A stretch of 64,000 bases of DNA from Bradyrhizobium sp. SZCCT0148 (GCF_018129985.1 NZ_JAFCKT010000001.1:744001-808000); one strand, 5' to 3'. Shown: positions 1 through 9,537, numbered from the stretch's first letter. Made by a program: numbers and translations. Notes: generated by a model from the letters alone, not told the origin.

Positions 1-1123
1 ACGAGACCACCTTGGTTTTGGGATCGGCATAGAGCTCGGCGAGCGCCTCCAGCCGGTTCAGCGGCACGCCGGACATCTCGGCAGCCTTTTCCAGCGTATA
101 CTCCGAGACGAACTTGACGAACTCGTCATAGCTCATGTCGGTGGAGTCGTTGGCCTTGGCGGCCCCGGTAGCCTTCTTCTGCAGCGGATGCTCGGGCCGC
201 AACCCATAGCCGATATCGGTCTGGCCGCGCTTGAACACGGTGTGCGCGGCGACGAAGTCCTTGTTGACCCGGCCGGTCTTGATGATGTGGTTGGCGATGG
301 CGTTGAGCAAATAGAGGTCGGTCTGCGGCTTGAACACCATGCCGATGTCGGCGAGGTCGAACGAGCGGTGTTCGAAGGTCGAGAGCACGGCGACCCGGAC
401 ATGCGGCGCCGACAACCGGCGGTCGGCGAGGCGCGTCCACAGGATCGGATGCATCTCCGCCATGTTGGAGCCCCACAGCACGAAGGCGTCGGTGGCCTCG
501 ATGTCGTCATAGCAGCCGGGCGGTTCGTCGATGCCGAAGGTGCGCATCATGCCGGCGACCGCGGATGCCATGCAGTGGCGCGCATTGGGATCGATGTTGT
601 TGGTGCGGAAGCCGGCCTTGAACAGTTTCGAGGCGGCATAGCCTTCCCAGATCGTCCACTGGCCGGAGCCGAACATGGCAACGCCGTTCGGCCCGCGCTT
701 CTTGATCGCGTCCTTCCACTTCACCTCCATGATGTCGAAGGCTTCGGTCCAGGACACGGGCGTGAACTCGCCATTCTTGTCGTACTTGCCGTTCGTCTTA
801 CGCAGCATCGGCTGCGTCAGGCGGTCATGGCCGTACATGATCTTGGAGAGGAAGTAGCCCTTGACGCAGTTGAGGCCGCGATTGACCTCGGCCTTGATGT
901 CGCCGTGGGTCGCGACGACGCGATTGTCCTTGGTCGCGACCATCACCGAGCAGCCGGTGCCGCAGAAGCGGCATGCGGCCTTGTCCCATTTCATCTCTGC
1001 GTTGCTGCGCTCGGTGACGAGGTTGGCGGCGAGTGCCGGAGCGGGCATGCCGGCTGCCGCGGCAGCGATGGCAGCCGCCTCGAGCTTCAGCATCTGGCGG
1101 CGGTCGAGCTTGGGCGATGACAT
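1..1123 (-). CDS. napA: Periplasmic nitrate reductase catalytic subunit NapA (partial, C-terminus beyond window)
   Basis: NapA reduces nitrate to nitrite in the periplasm, using a Mo-bis-MGD cofactor and one 4Fe-4S cluster. The reverse-strand frame opens at 1123 with a twin-arginine leader (DRRQMLK, then an Ala-rich stretch ending PALAA). The 4Fe-4S motif follows ([12 protein letters not shown], then GLNCVKGYF). The cofactor-binding region reads on without interruption to the window edge, including [12 protein letters not shown] and a [12 protein letters not shown] block. About 373 of roughly 830 expected residues are present. It lies 16 bases downstream of napD, so napE-napD-napA form one operon, normally continuing with napB and napC. 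Identification is firm; only completeness is unknown. Confidence 0.96.
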   Translation of the reverse strand, partial: MSSPKLDRRQMLKLEAAAIAAAAAGMPAPALAANLVTERSNAEMKWDKAACRFCGTGCSVMVATKDNRVVATHGDIKAEVNRGLNCVKGYFLSKIMYGHDRLTQPMLRKTNGKYDKNGEFTPVSWTEAFDIMEVKWKDAIKKRGPNGVAMFGSGQWTIWEGYAASKLFKAGFRTNNIDPNARHCMASAVAGMMRTFGIDEPPGCYDDIEATDAFVLWGSNMAEMHPILWTRLADRRLSAPHVRVAVLSTFEHRSFDLADIGMVFKPQTDLYLLNAIANHIIKTGRVNKDFVAAHTVFKRGQTDIGYGLRPEHPLQKKATGAAKANDSTDMSYDEFVKFVSEYTLEKAAEMSGVPLNRLEALAELYADPKTKVVS

Positions 1124-1139
1124 GATGGCTCTTCCTTGG

Positions 1140-1454
1140 TCAGGCGGTTTCGATGGCATGGAAGACGAGCGCCGCGGAATAGACGTCGGGCAGCGACTGG
1201 ATGGTATTGAGAAGGCTGCCGAGGTTGCCGGCGTCGGGCGCTTCGGTCACGACAACGAGCTTGCCGCGCGCATCGCGGCCGTGAATCTCACAGCCGGGAA
1301 GGGCGTTGATCGCGGTTTCCAGATCGACCAGGCGCTCGGGGCGCGCCTGCACGATGATGCTGGCGATCTCGCATCCGGGTGGTGCGATGACGCGCTCAGT
1401 GCTGAGCACCCGGCCGGTAATCAAGGCGCGGCGATTGAGTTTGGCGTTGGCCAT
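1140..1454 (-). CDS. napD: NapD, chaperone for NapA maturation
   Basis: This 104-residue cytoplasmic protein matches NapD in size and sequence. NapD binds the Tat leader of NapA and holds back export until the molybdenum cofactor is inserted. The ferredoxin-like pattern is visible: [20 protein letters not shown], the IIVQARPE strand, and a C-terminal [10 protein letters not shown] strand. It sits between napE (25-base gap) and napA (16-base gap) in the usual rhizobial order napEDABC. Its start ATG follows napE closely, which fits co-transcription from the promoter upstream of napE. Confidence 0.93.
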   Translation of the reverse strand: MANAKLNRRALITGRVLSTERVIAPPGCEIASIIVQARPERLVDLETAINALPGCEIHGRDARGKLVVVTEAPDAGNLGSLLNTIQSLPDVYSAALVFHAIETA

Positions 1455-1479
1455 GATGCCTGTCTTTCGTTGTCGGGGA

Positions 1480-1665
1480 TCAATGCGGGGAGGGCGGCGG
1501 GCCGGGAGGACCGGCGAACATCTGGTAGATCCAGACGCCGAGGCCGTAACTGCCCACGGTTCCGACCGCGAGGACGGGCATCACGACCGCGGTCAGGAAC
1601 AGGAAGGCGAAAATCTCCATGCGCTTACGGCGCACGCGCGACATCGCGTCGTCAGGGGCCGACAT
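1480..1665 (-). CDS. napE: NapE, small membrane component of the periplasmic nitrate reductase system
   Basis: This is a 61-residue protein with a basic N-terminus (SRVRRKRMEIF) and one long hydrophobic segment (FAFLFLTAVVMPVLAVGTVG), followed by GLGVWIYQMF and a Gly/Pro-rich tail. NapE is a small integral membrane protein of uncertain role that begins many alphaproteobacterial nap operons. A longer in-frame reading to 1851 exists, but the ATG at 1665 gives the usual length and leaves room for the promoter. A FixK/FNR box lies about 95 bases upstream of this start. Confidence 0.9.
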   Translation of the reverse strand: MSAPDDAMSRVRRKRMEIFAFLFLTAVVMPVLAVGTVGSYGLGVWIYQMFAGPPGPPPSPH

Positions 1666-1753
1666 GTTCGGTCTCTCAAGATGTGATGGGAATCGAGACG
1701 GCATCCGGGCCGTTGCCTTGCTGCACTTCTGGTACAAAAGGGCCGGCGCGGCG

Positions 1754-1767
1754 TTGATCTGGATCAA
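1754..1767 (-). promoter_or_regulatory. FixK/FNR-type binding site upstream of napE
   Basis: The sequence TTGATCTGGATCAA is a perfect FNR/FixK palindrome (TTGAT, 4 bases, ATCAA); on the nap strand it reads TTGATCCAGATCAA. It is centred about 95 bases before the napE start. In Bradyrhizobium the nap operon is known to be activated under low oxygen by FixK2 at such a box. The site could in principle also affect the divergent gene at 1930. Confidence 0.9.
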
Positions 1768-1929
1768 GCGCGGGCCTGCACTGATGTCGCAGCGCCGCGC
1801 GGCAAGGCCAGGTGTCCGCCGCCATTCGAGGGGAGGATCAATCTCCCGCACGGCGGAATTGGCGCTCCATGGACAGCGGCGCCTCGCCCATTAAAATGAG
1901 CCTAACCATAAAAAGCGGGAGAGCGCGCC

Positions 1930-3129
1930 ATGAAGTTCGGCATCTTCTACGAGCTGCAACTGCCCCGGCCTTGGGTGGCCGGCGACGAGCTCGGGCTCTA
2001 CCAGAACGCGCTCTCGCAGATGGAGCTCGCCGACCGCCTCGGCTACGACCACGCCTGGGTGGTCGAGCATCATTTCCTCGAGGAATATTCGCACTCGCCC
2101 TCGCCAGAATCCTTTCTCGCCGCCGCAAGCCAGCGCACGAAGAAAATCCGGCTCGGTCACGGCATCCTGCAGCTCACCACCAACCATCCGGCGCGCGTTG
2201 CCGAGCGGGTCGCGGTGCTCGATCTGCTCTCCAACGGCCGCTGCGAATTCGGCATGGGCGAGAGCGCCTCGATCACCGAGCTGACGCCGTTCGGCCGCGA
2301 CATGGAGACCAAGAAGGAAGTGTTCGAAGAGGCGGTCGCCGCGATCTTCCCGATGTTCAAGGACGCGGGCAGCGAGCATCACGGCAAGTATTTCGACATT
2401 CCCCTGCGCAACGTGGTCCCGAAACCCGTACAGAAGCCGCATCCGCCGCTGTGGATGGCGTGCTCGCAGCTGCCGACCATCGAGCGCGCCGGCCGCCACG
2501 GCTTTGGTGCGCTCGGCTTCCAGTTCGTCAGCGCCGATGCCGCGCATGCCTGGGTGCACGCCTATTACAACGCCATGACCAAGCGGCTTCACAAGCTCGC
2601 CGACTACAAGATCAATCCGAACATGGCGCTGGTGTCGTTCTTCATGTGCGCAAAGACCGACGAGGAGGCGCGCGCCCGCGCCGACGGCGCCACCTTCTTC
2701 CAGTTCGCGCTGCGCTTCTACGGCGCCGCGCAGAACCGCCAGCGGCCCGCGCCCTACACGGTCAACATGTGGGACGAGTACAACAAGTGGAAGCGCGACA
2801 ATCCGGAGGCGCAGGAGGCGGCGTTGCGCGGCGGCCTGATCGGCTCGCCCGAGACGATCCGCAGGAAGCTGAAACGCTTCCAGTCCTCACACATCGACCA
2901 GGTCATCCTGCTGAATCAAGCCGGCAAGAACAGCCACGAGCACATCTGCGAATCGCTGGAGCTGTTCGGCCGCGAGGTGATGCCGGAATTCCAGAACGAT
3001 GCGGCGCAGGAATTGTGGAAGCAGGGCGTGATGAGCGGCGAGATCAAGCTCGAGGAGATCGACACCGAGGCGTTCACGGACCGCTACGGCAAGCTCGCGA
3101 TCAACGTCGCCCCGGCGAAGGCGGGATAG
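1930..3129 (+). CDS. LLM-class flavin-dependent oxidoreductase (bacterial luciferase-like)
   Basis: This 399-residue TIM-barrel protein of the luciferase-like monooxygenase superfamily would use reduced FMN to oxidise an unidentified substrate. Family signatures are the N-terminal MKFGIFYELQLPRP strand, GYDHAWVVEHHFLEEYS, IRLGHGILQLTTNHPARVAE, LDLLSNGRCEFGMGES and the C-terminal GSPETIRRKLKRF segment. A GGGAG ribosome site lies just before the ATG. It is divergent from nap and alone in its transcription unit. A flavin reductase is encoded at 11020, but nothing links the two. The substrate cannot be told from sequence. Confidence 0.88.
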   Translation: MKFGIFYELQLPRPWVAGDELGLYQNALSQMELADRLGYDHAWVVEHHFLEEYSHSPSPESFLAAASQRTKKIRLGHGILQLTTNHPARVAERVAVLDLLSNGRCEFGMGESASITELTPFGRDMETKKEVFEEAVAAIFPMFKDAGSEHHGKYFDIPLRNVVPKPVQKPHPPLWMACSQLPTIERAGRHGFGALGFQFVSADAAHAWVHAYYNAMTKRLHKLADYKINPNMALVSFFMCAKTDEEARARADGATFFQFALRFYGAAQNRQRPAPYTVNMWDEYNKWKRDNPEAQEAALRGGLIGSPETIRRKLKRFQSSHIDQVILLNQAGKNSHEHICESLELFGREVMPEFQNDAAQELWKQGVMSGEIKLEEIDTEAFTDRYGKLAINVAPAKAG

Positions 3130-3485
3130 GCGCCCTGCATCCGGCACGACAGTGTCGACCGACCCCACTCTCGTGTCCGGACAAGGGGCGAACGGCTGCG
3201 ACCGATAGCACCCGCGATGTTTCCGATCGTGCTGGACCGCTCACGCCGAGCCGGAACAAGGAGGAGAGAAAAGCAAGCGGCCTCAGCCCGGGAAGGGTAA
3301 TGAGCTGAGGCCGCTGACGCTTCGGCACGAGGCGAATCCAACCGAGGCCGGACGAGGTTAGGCTTTCTTCCTGGTCGCACGATGTTCACATCTGAACATA
3401 CGCGCGACGTTGTTCTGTTCGATGCTTTACATCTCGTGAATGGGATGTTGCGGCGTGCTGGCTCGCCTGGCGCGAACCGATGGCA
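3130..3485. other. Non-coding gap with a strong hairpin
   Basis: I see no convincing gene in this stretch. It holds the hairpin listed at 3276-3315; the overlapping short frames have no ribosome site or recognisable composition. Confidence 0.5.
3276..3315 (-). terminator. Hairpin, probable terminator of the small minus-strand gene at 3486
   Basis: Perfect 11-base arms (AGCGGCCTCAG at 3276-3286, CTGAGGCCGCT at 3305-3315) flank an 18-base loop. Read on the minus strand the hairpin is followed by a T-rich run (TTGCTTTTCTCTCC). This fits termination of the minus-strand transcript from 3734, though the T tract is imperfect. Confidence 0.45.
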
Positions 3486-3734
3486 TCAATTCGAGGCTGT
3501 CCTGCGCGGCCAATCGACGCCTTCGCCTGACGTACCAGCCAAATGCTCCGGCCATTCGATCGGCCTGCACACGAGCCCGCGACGTTCGATCTCCTTGAAC
3601 AGACGTTCAGCGCGGTGTCTGGCGGGAAGCCCGACCAACCTGGTACCGGCCAACGCATCGGCCTGCACCTCGTTGCGAATGAACTCGTGCATCCGCATGA
3701 TGAAATGATCGGAAAGTCCTGCGAATTCGCTCAT
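3486..3734 (-). CDS. Small hypothetical protein (82 aa)
   Basis: Starting at the ATG at 3734, this encodes an 82-residue soluble, mildly charged protein beginning MSEFAGLSDHFIMRMHEFIR and containing an amphipathic stretch (RHRAERLFKEIERRGLVC). I recognise no family. Composition looks protein-like and no better frame competes. The ribosome site is weak. The longer in-frame reading to 3809 would run over the preceding gene's stop, so the internal ATG is preferred. Function unknown. Confidence 0.5.
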   Translation of the reverse strand: MSEFAGLSDHFIMRMHEFIRNEVQADALAGTRLVGLPARHRAERLFKEIERRGLVCRPIEWPEHLAGTSGEGVDWPRRTASN

Positions 3735-3751
3735 GGTAAGCTGCGCTCTAG

Positions 3752-3919
3752 CTAGAAAAAAAGCCACTCGATCAGGCGCCAGCCGACCCATGAGAGTGCG
3801 GCGATCCATGCGATCATGGCGATGCCGACGGCGCCGAGGAATGCCAGCCCGACGGCGTAGTCGTTGGCCTCGCGACGCTTGGCCTTCGACAGCGTGTGCT
3901 TGTCAGTTCTCTCGAGCAT
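3752..3919 (-). CDS. Small single-pass membrane protein (55 aa)
   Basis: A short gene from ATG 3919: a charged N-terminus (MLERTDKHTLSKAKRREAND) followed by a hydrophobic helix (VGLAFLGAVGIAMIAWIAAL) and an aromatic C-terminus (WVGWRLIEWLFF). This charged-then-hydrophobic layout is typical of small inner-membrane proteins. It lies 17 bases upstream of the small gene at 3734, so the two may be co-transcribed. No function can be assigned. Confidence 0.6.
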   Translation of the reverse strand: MLERTDKHTLSKAKRREANDYAVGLAFLGAVGIAMIAWIAALSWVGWRLIEWLFF

Positions 3920-4041
3920 GTCATCCCTGCCTGGTTGCCAGGCTAGCGAGAGCAGCTTCGATGGACAAACGCCGGCTCGAATTAACCTCACCGGTCAACC
4001 TTACCTGTCCCTACGGCCGGGCTCGCCGTTCGGATGCCGCG

Positions 4042-4548
4042 TCACTGGCGCGTCAAGGTGCGTATGGATTCCAGGAGCCGCTCGAGCCGGTAGGGCTTGT
4101 GGAGCATGATGCTCCCTGACACCGGGCGCGGATCTGATTGAGAGTATCCAGTGGCGTAGATGACGGGAATGGCGGGATGACTCTGTCTGCACCTTATTGC
4201 GACGTCCCACCCGGAAATCTGTCCCGGCAGCTTGACGTCCGTGAAGATGAGGTCGGGAGTAACTTCGGCGCAAAGCTGCAGCGCGTGCTCTCCGCTCTCG
4301 GCTTGCAGAACTTCGTGTCCGTGACCCTCCAATATGTCCACGACCACATCGCGGATCAGGTCTTCGTCTTCAACGACCAGAATTTGCAAATCATTCTCCC
4401 GGCTGGCACGCCCTGTTCCGGGCTTGCCTCGCTGTCGAGCGGGTTGCGAAGCATCAGGATCAAAAGCGTTAACCATCGACGGCGGTTCCATTCCGGGCGG
4501 AATTGCTTCGATGTTTCTTAAATCTTGCTGGATACCTCTGTTGGGCAT
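4042..4548 (-). CDS. Single-domain response regulator (CheY-like)
   Basis: The C-terminal 120 residues form a receiver domain: LQILVVEDEDLIRDVVVDIL (acidic pocket), LIFTDVKLPG (phospho-acceptor Asp), PVIYATGYS (switch Thr region) and LHKPYRLERLLESI (conserved Lys-Pro). No output domain follows, so it probably acts through protein contacts, as in phosphorelays. The start is uncertain: ATG 4548 gives 168 residues with a disordered N-terminus, while ATG 4491 or 4476 gives a shorter form. Earlier in-frame starts would overlap the divergent gene at 4567. No partner kinase is adjacent. The broken regulator at 32180 shows a similar ATGFS and KPF pattern. Confidence 0.85.
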   Translation of the reverse strand: MPNRGIQQDLRNIEAIPPGMEPPSMVNAFDPDASQPARQRGKPGTGRASRENDLQILVVEDEDLIRDVVVDILEGHGHEVLQAESGEHALQLCAEVTPDLIFTDVKLPGQISGWDVAIRCRQSHPAIPVIYATGYSQSDPRPVSGSIMLHKPYRLERLLESIRTLTRQ

Positions 4549-4566
4549 GGTGACTGAGGCAAAGCG

Positions 4567-5445
4567 ATGAAGAAGCGGGCCAAACGCGGAAAGGCAGAGA
4601 CTTTCGCTCTGCCGATGGCCGCGCGCATTGCGATCGGCGTCGTGGCCGTCGCTGTCGTGGGCTACGGTTTGCTGTCCCGACCGGCGAGCGTGCAATCAGT
4701 CCGGAAGCCCGCACAGGAGGCCAAGGCATCGTCGACGCCGGTCTACGTGGCGCCTCCGGTTCATGCCGCAGCAGTGGCTCCGGCCCCGGCCGCAGTTCCA
4801 ATTCCCCCGCCGGCTCCGGCGCCTCTGGCCGAGCCGCCAAAAGCCGATGCTGACGCTCCCGGAGCCCTGGTTCGGCAGGTGGTCGACTACGCCAGCCGCC
4901 AGACACCCGGCACCGTCATCATCGATACCGGAAATACATTCCTCTATCTCGTCCTGAACGACAGGCAGGCGATGCGGTACGGCATCGGTGTCGGCCGCGA
5001 AGGTTTTACATGGTCCGGCGAGCAGACTGTGGCCCGCAAGGCCGAATGGCCGGATTGGCATCCGCCCACTGAGATGATCGGGCGTCAGCCTTATCTGCCG
5101 CGATTCATGGCGGGCGGTCCCGGCAATCCACTCGGGGCGCGCGCGATGTATCTCGGCGAGACCGAATATCGCATTCACGGCACCAACAACCCCAATACGA
5201 TCGGCAAGCGGGTATCGTCCGGCTGTATCCGGCTGACCAATGACGACGTCACGGACCTCTACGAGCGGGTGAAGGTCGGCGCGAAGGTGATCGTGCTGCC
5301 GGCTGATTCACCCCGCAGACCATCCCAGGGCACGCCGCCCGACGCCGCCTTCCGATTGCCGGATCCGGCATCGCCGTCGAAGCGGCCGTTGTCGGCTAAC
5401 GCGCAAATGCCGTCACCCGGACCGAAGGTCGCCGAGGTTCGGTAG
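4567..5445 (+). CDS. L,D-transpeptidase (YkuD family), membrane-anchored
   Basis: The protein has 292 residues. A basic N-terminus and one transmembrane helix (about residues 18-37) are followed by a Pro/Ala-rich linker to about residue 95, then a YkuD catalytic domain. The catalytic signature is HGTNNPNTIGKRVSSGCIRL, with the nucleophile Cys at residue 220 and the upstream His. Such enzymes make 3-3 cross-links in peptidoglycan or attach proteins to it in the periplasm. A Pro-rich C-terminal tail follows the domain. It is divergent from the response regulator with an 18-base gap, so the promoters overlap. Confidence 0.93.
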   Translation: MKKRAKRGKAETFALPMAARIAIGVVAVAVVGYGLLSRPASVQSVRKPAQEAKASSTPVYVAPPVHAAAVAPAPAAVPIPPPAPAPLAEPPKADADAPGALVRQVVDYASRQTPGTVIIDTGNTFLYLVLNDRQAMRYGIGVGREGFTWSGEQTVARKAEWPDWHPPTEMIGRQPYLPRFMAGGPGNPLGARAMYLGETEYRIHGTNNPNTIGKRVSSGCIRLTNDDVTDLYERVKVGAKVIVLPADSPRRPSQGTPPDAAFRLPDPASPSKRPLSANAQMPSPGPKVAEVR

Positions 5446-5520
5446 CTCCAGAGGTCTAGCTCCAAGGGCCTGCAGAGCGTCGCGCAGCATCGTCCGGCAC
5501 GCGTAGCCCGACGGGCAGTG

Positions 5521-6165
5521 TCAGTTGCCACCATCAGCCAGTTGTCCGGCTCCAATGACGTGCTTTCCCGGCTCGCCGGCAACAGCCGCCTCGATGAGCC
5601 GCCGGGCCACATGGGTCACCGAACTGACGCGCGCAACCGGCGGCAACAGGGGCGATACAAAGCCCAGGACGTTCCGCACGGCTCGCTGTACCGGCCTGCT
5701 TTCGGCACGCTCGCCATCCAGGAATCCCGGCCGCAGAATCGTCAGGGACCGGAAAGCGAGCGCCCCGATCGCTTCCTCCACCTCGCCCTTCGTCCGTGTG
5801 TAGAGAAACAGGGATCGCGGGTCGGCGCCCAGCGACGATACCAGCGCGAAGCGGCCAACTCCGGCGTCGCACAGCCGTCGCGCGATCAGCAGCACCAGTT
5901 CGTAATCGACAGCTCGAAATGCTGCTGCCGACCCGGCCGCCGCCCGCGTCGTGCCGAGCGCGCAGATTGCGCCGTCGGCTCGCCATTCCTCTTTGCCGGC
6001 ACCGGAAATCAGATCATCGAGCCGAGGGTTGCTGACCCGCTCCTCGGGCGGCAGTGCACGCCGCGTTGGCGCGATGATGCGTGTAACGCGGGAGTCCGCG
6101 AGAGCGAGTGTCATCGCGCGGCCACCAACCAGCCCCGTCGCGCCCAGGATGAGCAATGTGGTCAT
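5521..6165 (-). CDS. NAD(P)-binding Rossmann protein (atypical SDR)
   Basis: The 214-residue protein starts MTTLLILGATGLVGGRAMTL, a GxxGxxG dinucleotide-binding motif. SSLGADPRSLFLYTRTKGEV matches the atypical-SDR Ser and YxxxK-like region (here YTRTKGEVE), and LTILRPGFLDGERAES follows. It resembles NAD(P)H-binding oxidoreductase / HTATIP2-like proteins of 210-220 residues. A much longer reading frame continues upstream, antisense to the P450 gene; that extension is not real, and ATG 6165 gives the correct N-terminus. The substrate is unknown. Confidence 0.85.
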   Translation of the reverse strand: MTTLLILGATGLVGGRAMTLALADSRVTRIIAPTRRALPPEERVSNPRLDDLISGAGKEEWRADGAICALGTTRAAAGSAAAFRAVDYELVLLIARRLCDAGVGRFALVSSLGADPRSLFLYTRTKGEVEEAIGALAFRSLTILRPGFLDGERAESRPVQRAVRNVLGFVSPLLPPVARVSSVTHVARRLIEAAVAGEPGKHVIGAGQLADGGN

Positions 6166-6381
6166 GACCGTTCCGTCTTGGCTTTGCAGGCTAAACCTTG
6201 CAGACCAAGAGTACAGGAACGGGTTGCCACGGCAAATTCGGGGAGCTTCTTGCCGTTTTGTCCCGTCAGCCTGACTTGCACCGAATTGCCTCCTGCCGTT
6301 CGTACCCATCACGAGGGACTGACGCCGGCGCTGTCGTTCGCTAGTCTGGCCTGAACGATACGACAACCTCGGGAGGCCGCC

Positions 6382-7548
6382 TTGAGCACCGCGCCGCACA
6401 TCGATATCGACCCTGTCGCGTTCTGGGCCGATCCCTATCCGATGCTTGCGAAAATGCGCAAGGAGGTGCCGATCGCGTTCGTGCCGCAACTCGGCTCGAC
6501 GCTGCTGACCAGCCGCGACGACATCTCGATCTCCGAGAAGCAGATCGACGTGTTCTCCTCGCACCAGCCCGCGGGCCTGATGAACCGGCTGATGGGCCAC
6601 AACATGATGCGCAAGGACGGCGAGGCGCACCAGGTCGAGCGCCGCGCGATGTTTCCGACGGTCTCGCCGAAGACCGTGAAGGCGCATTGGACCGCGCTGT
6701 TCCAGGCCCATGCGGACCGCATCCTCGACGCGATCGAACCTAAGCGGATCGACTTCATGCGCGACTTCGCACTGCCGTTCTCCGGCGAATGCCTGAAGTC
6801 GATCACCGGGCTCACCAACATCGGCTATCAGGACATGGACGCGTGGTCGCAAGGCATGATCGAGGGCATCGCCAACTACGCCGGTGACCCCGAGGTCGAG
6901 GCGCGCTGCCACGCCGCGACCTCGGGCATCGATGCTGCGATTGACGACATCCTGCCGATGATGCGCAAGCGTCCCGACCAGAGCATTCTCGGTGTGCTGC
7001 TTGCCTCCGGCATGCCGATGGAGAGCGTACGCGCAAACGTCAAGCTCGCAATCTCAGGCGGCCAGAACGAGCCGCGCAAGGCGATCGCCGGCACGGTGTG
7101 GGCGCTGCTGACCCATCCCGAACAACTCGACCTTGTCAGGCGCGGTGAAGTGACCTGGCTCCAGGCATTCGAGGAATATGCCCGCTGGATCTCGCCGATC
7201 GGCATGTCGCCGCGGCGGATCGCAAAGCCTTGGAGCATCCGCGACGTCGCCTTCGAAACGGACGAGCGCGTGTTCCTGATGTTCGGCTCCGCCAATCGCG
7301 ACGAGACCCATTTCGAGCGCGCCGACGAGTTCGACGTGCGCCGTGATACGGCCAAGAGCGTCGCGTTCGGCGCCGGCCCGCACTTCTGCGCCGGTGCCTT
7401 CGCCTCCCGCGCCATGATCGCCGACGTCGCGCTGCCGACCGTCTTTGCGCGGGCGAAGCAGTTGGAGATCGCCGACGACGAGCCGGTGCGGATCGGCGGA
7501 TGGGCGTTCCGAGGGTTGCAGAATTTACCCGTCATTTGGTCGAGCTGA
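6382..7548 (+). CDS. Cytochrome P450 with a TTG start and an atypical I-helix
   Basis: A 388-residue soluble bacterial P450. The haem-ligand loop is FGAGPHFCAG with Cys 336, and the ExxR motif is in FEEYARWISP. The I-helix, normally A/G-G-x-D/E-T, reads AISGGQNEPRKAI: the acid-alcohol pair is replaced by Asn-Glu-Pro, seen in some P450 subfamilies with unusual proton delivery. The start is TTG at 6382, with GGGAGG eight bases upstream; no ATG fits the P450 N-terminus DIDPVAFWADPYPML. No ferredoxin gene is adjacent. Substrate unknown. Confidence 0.92.
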   Translation: MSTAPHIDIDPVAFWADPYPMLAKMRKEVPIAFVPQLGSTLLTSRDDISISEKQIDVFSSHQPAGLMNRLMGHNMMRKDGEAHQVERRAMFPTVSPKTVKAHWTALFQAHADRILDAIEPKRIDFMRDFALPFSGECLKSITGLTNIGYQDMDAWSQGMIEGIANYAGDPEVEARCHAATSGIDAAIDDILPMMRKRPDQSILGVLLASGMPMESVRANVKLAISGGQNEPRKAIAGTVWALLTHPEQLDLVRRGEVTWLQAFEEYARWISPIGMSPRRIAKPWSIRDVAFETDERVFLMFGSANRDETHFERADEFDVRRDTAKSVAFGAGPHFCAGAFASRAMIADVALPTVFARAKQLEIADDEPVRIGGWAFRGLQNLPVIWSS

Positions 7549-7745
7549 GCAGTCATCCAGAATCAGCACGCAAGTTTCACCTCGAGAGGGTGAGGGTGGT
7601 GACAAATTACCTCCCGCTCGCGCCGCAAAGAACTGCCAATCATTGCGGACGTCCACGAAGAGCTCGCGGTGTGGCAAAGGCGATCGGCATAGCTCTTTCG
7701 ATCTCCCGTCGAAATCGCTAAGCTGGCCTCACCAGCGGCGAAGTT

Positions 7746-9512
7746 GTGACGATCAAAACCGGCGACATTTGGATGGCCGTGACGCTTCCAATCATGCGGC
7801 TTGCTCTGGTCCTGGCCGCCCCGATCTGCGCGTCGCTTACTCCGGCGATCGCGCAAGGCGTGGGTGGTATTGTTGATATCGATGAAAATGTGCGTATCGA
7901 GCAGGTTCGGATCGCTATCCAGAATCCGAGCGGTGATTCCGCCATCAACGGCAGGGTGATCGACGCGGTGCGCCGGACACTCGGGGTATTTCCGGGCGAC
8001 TTGTTTTCCCGCACGCGGGTCGATTTTGCTCTGGTCTCCGTGCGCCGGCAGCCGCTGGTCGCTGCGACCGACTACAGCGTCGACCCCGGCGCCTCCGGTG
8101 GCGTGAACATCAATCTCAGGATCACGCTTGCCACCAGCGCTCTCGGCAAGAAACCAGGCGGCATGCTGCCGAACGGATCGCTCCGCGATTTTCCGGTACT
8201 TTATGATTGGGAAGGCACCTATGTGAAGCTTCGCCTCGAAGCGCTATCGATGTACTACGGCAACAACAATGCTTGGTACGGGCGTCCAGATGTCTTCCTC
8301 AAAGGGAATCCCTTGGTAGCAGGGACCCCCGCGGGGTCCGGCTACAGCCATTGGGCCGAGGGCTTCATTCATGCGGGCATCTACGGCATCACGCCGATCA
8401 CGGATAATTTGAACGCGTATGCCGGCTTCAGCTCGATCCAAAGCGGTTCAGTCGGTCAGGAGTTGTTTACCGATCTCTCGCGGTCCTATTTCGGAGTCGA
8501 GGATGCATTTGTCGGTCTCGTTGGCGGTCGGACGGGTGACGTCGGAGACCGCCTGATCTTCAATGCATCCGTTGGCCGCCAGCGGTTCACGCTGGGCGAC
8601 GGGTTCCTGATCATGAATACGGCGCAGAACGGCGAGATGCGCGCTGCGCTGCAGTCGAATCCCCGCTGGTCCGCCGATCTCCTGGGCTTGGCCCAGGTCA
8701 GGTACAACAACGTCAAGGCGGAGGTTTTCTATCTCAAGCCGGACGAGCTTCCTGTCGTCGATTCCGAGACCGCTCTGGTTGGCGCAAACGTAGAGGCAAA
8801 GCTGGGGCAGGCGTTTGATCTTGCTGGAAGCTATCTCTACGTCCCCGAATCGAAGTTTTCCTATTTCACGACCACACAAACGTTCAGCCGGCAGGGGCTC
8901 AGGGTTTGGGACGCTCGCCTTCGCTGGCAACCCAACCCGGCGGGCACTTCCGGCGTATTCTGGTCGAGCGAAGCGGCCGTGCAAACCAACGAGCATTTTC
9001 CGATGCTGGCGACGGCGTTTTACGGCGAACTTGGCTATTCCTTTGCGGAACTGCCATGGAGCCCAACAATCAGCTATCGCTACGCGCAATTCTCCGGCGA
9101 CAATCCCACCACGTCCAGGTTCGAACGGTGGGATCCGCTCTATTCCGGCGGGACTGGAGAGCAATGGGTTCAGGGTCTCAATCACTTCAAGCTGTTTCAG
9201 GATTCCAACCTCGTATCGCACCGGTTTCAATTGCGATTGAGGCCGTCGGCAAATGTCGAACTCGTCCCCCAGTTCTGGATGTTTCGCGCGGACTCGCTGG
9301 CTAACCTGGGCGGCAATCCTGGCCTGTCATTCCTCGGCTCCAACGCGTTGGGAAGTGAAATCAATCTGACGGCGAAATGGTTCGTTTCGCGAAACGTCAT
9401 GCTTCAGGGCCATGTTGCCGCAACGTTTCCAGGTGAGGCGGTGGTGCAGGCGCTCGGGCAGAAGCCCGGACCCTGGCTCAGCACGATGGGATTCTTGCGT
9501 ATCGCCTACTGA
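7746..9512 (+). CDS. Outer-membrane beta-barrel protein, alginate-export-like
   Basis: The 588-residue exported protein has a signal peptide ([21 protein letters not shown], cleaved near AQG). A short globular N-terminal region (about residues 45-130) precedes a long run of alternating aromatic and polar strands ending in a C-terminal aromatic residue (FLRIAY), as expected for a barrel. Motifs such as [27 protein letters not shown] and [19 protein letters not shown] resemble alginate-export-type porins. The start could be GTG 7746, ATG 7773 or ATG 7794; all keep the signal peptide. It is 25 bases upstream of the exported SDR gene, so the two probably form an operon. Confidence 0.78.
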   Translation: MTIKTGDIWMAVTLPIMRLALVLAAPICASLTPAIAQGVGGIVDIDENVRIEQVRIAIQNPSGDSAINGRVIDAVRRTLGVFPGDLFSRTRVDFALVSVRRQPLVAATDYSVDPGASGGVNINLRITLATSALGKKPGGMLPNGSLRDFPVLYDWEGTYVKLRLEALSMYYGNNNAWYGRPDVFLKGNPLVAGTPAGSGYSHWAEGFIHAGIYGITPITDNLNAYAGFSSIQSGSVGQELFTDLSRSYFGVEDAFVGLVGGRTGDVGDRLIFNASVGRQRFTLGDGFLIMNTAQNGEMRAALQSNPRWSADLLGLAQVRYNNVKAEVFYLKPDELPVVDSETALVGANVEAKLGQAFDLAGSYLYVPESKFSYFTTTQTFSRQGLRVWDARLRWQPNPAGTSGVFWSSEAAVQTNEHFPMLATAFYGELGYSFAELPWSPTISYRYAQFSGDNPTTSRFERWDPLYSGGTGEQWVQGLNHFKLFQDSNLVSHRFQLRLRPSANVELVPQFWMFRADSLANLGGNPGLSFLGSNALGSEINLTAKWFVSRNVMLQGHVAATFPGEAVVQALGQKPGPWLSTMGFLRIAY

Positions 9513-9537
9513 ATTCGAAAATGGAAAGGGACGCACC

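Noticed and set aside
5521-6912. A 463-codon minus-strand frame across the P450 gene
   Set aside because: Only its last 214 codons (from ATG 6165) look like a protein, an atypical SDR. The upstream part is the antisense shadow of the P450 gene.
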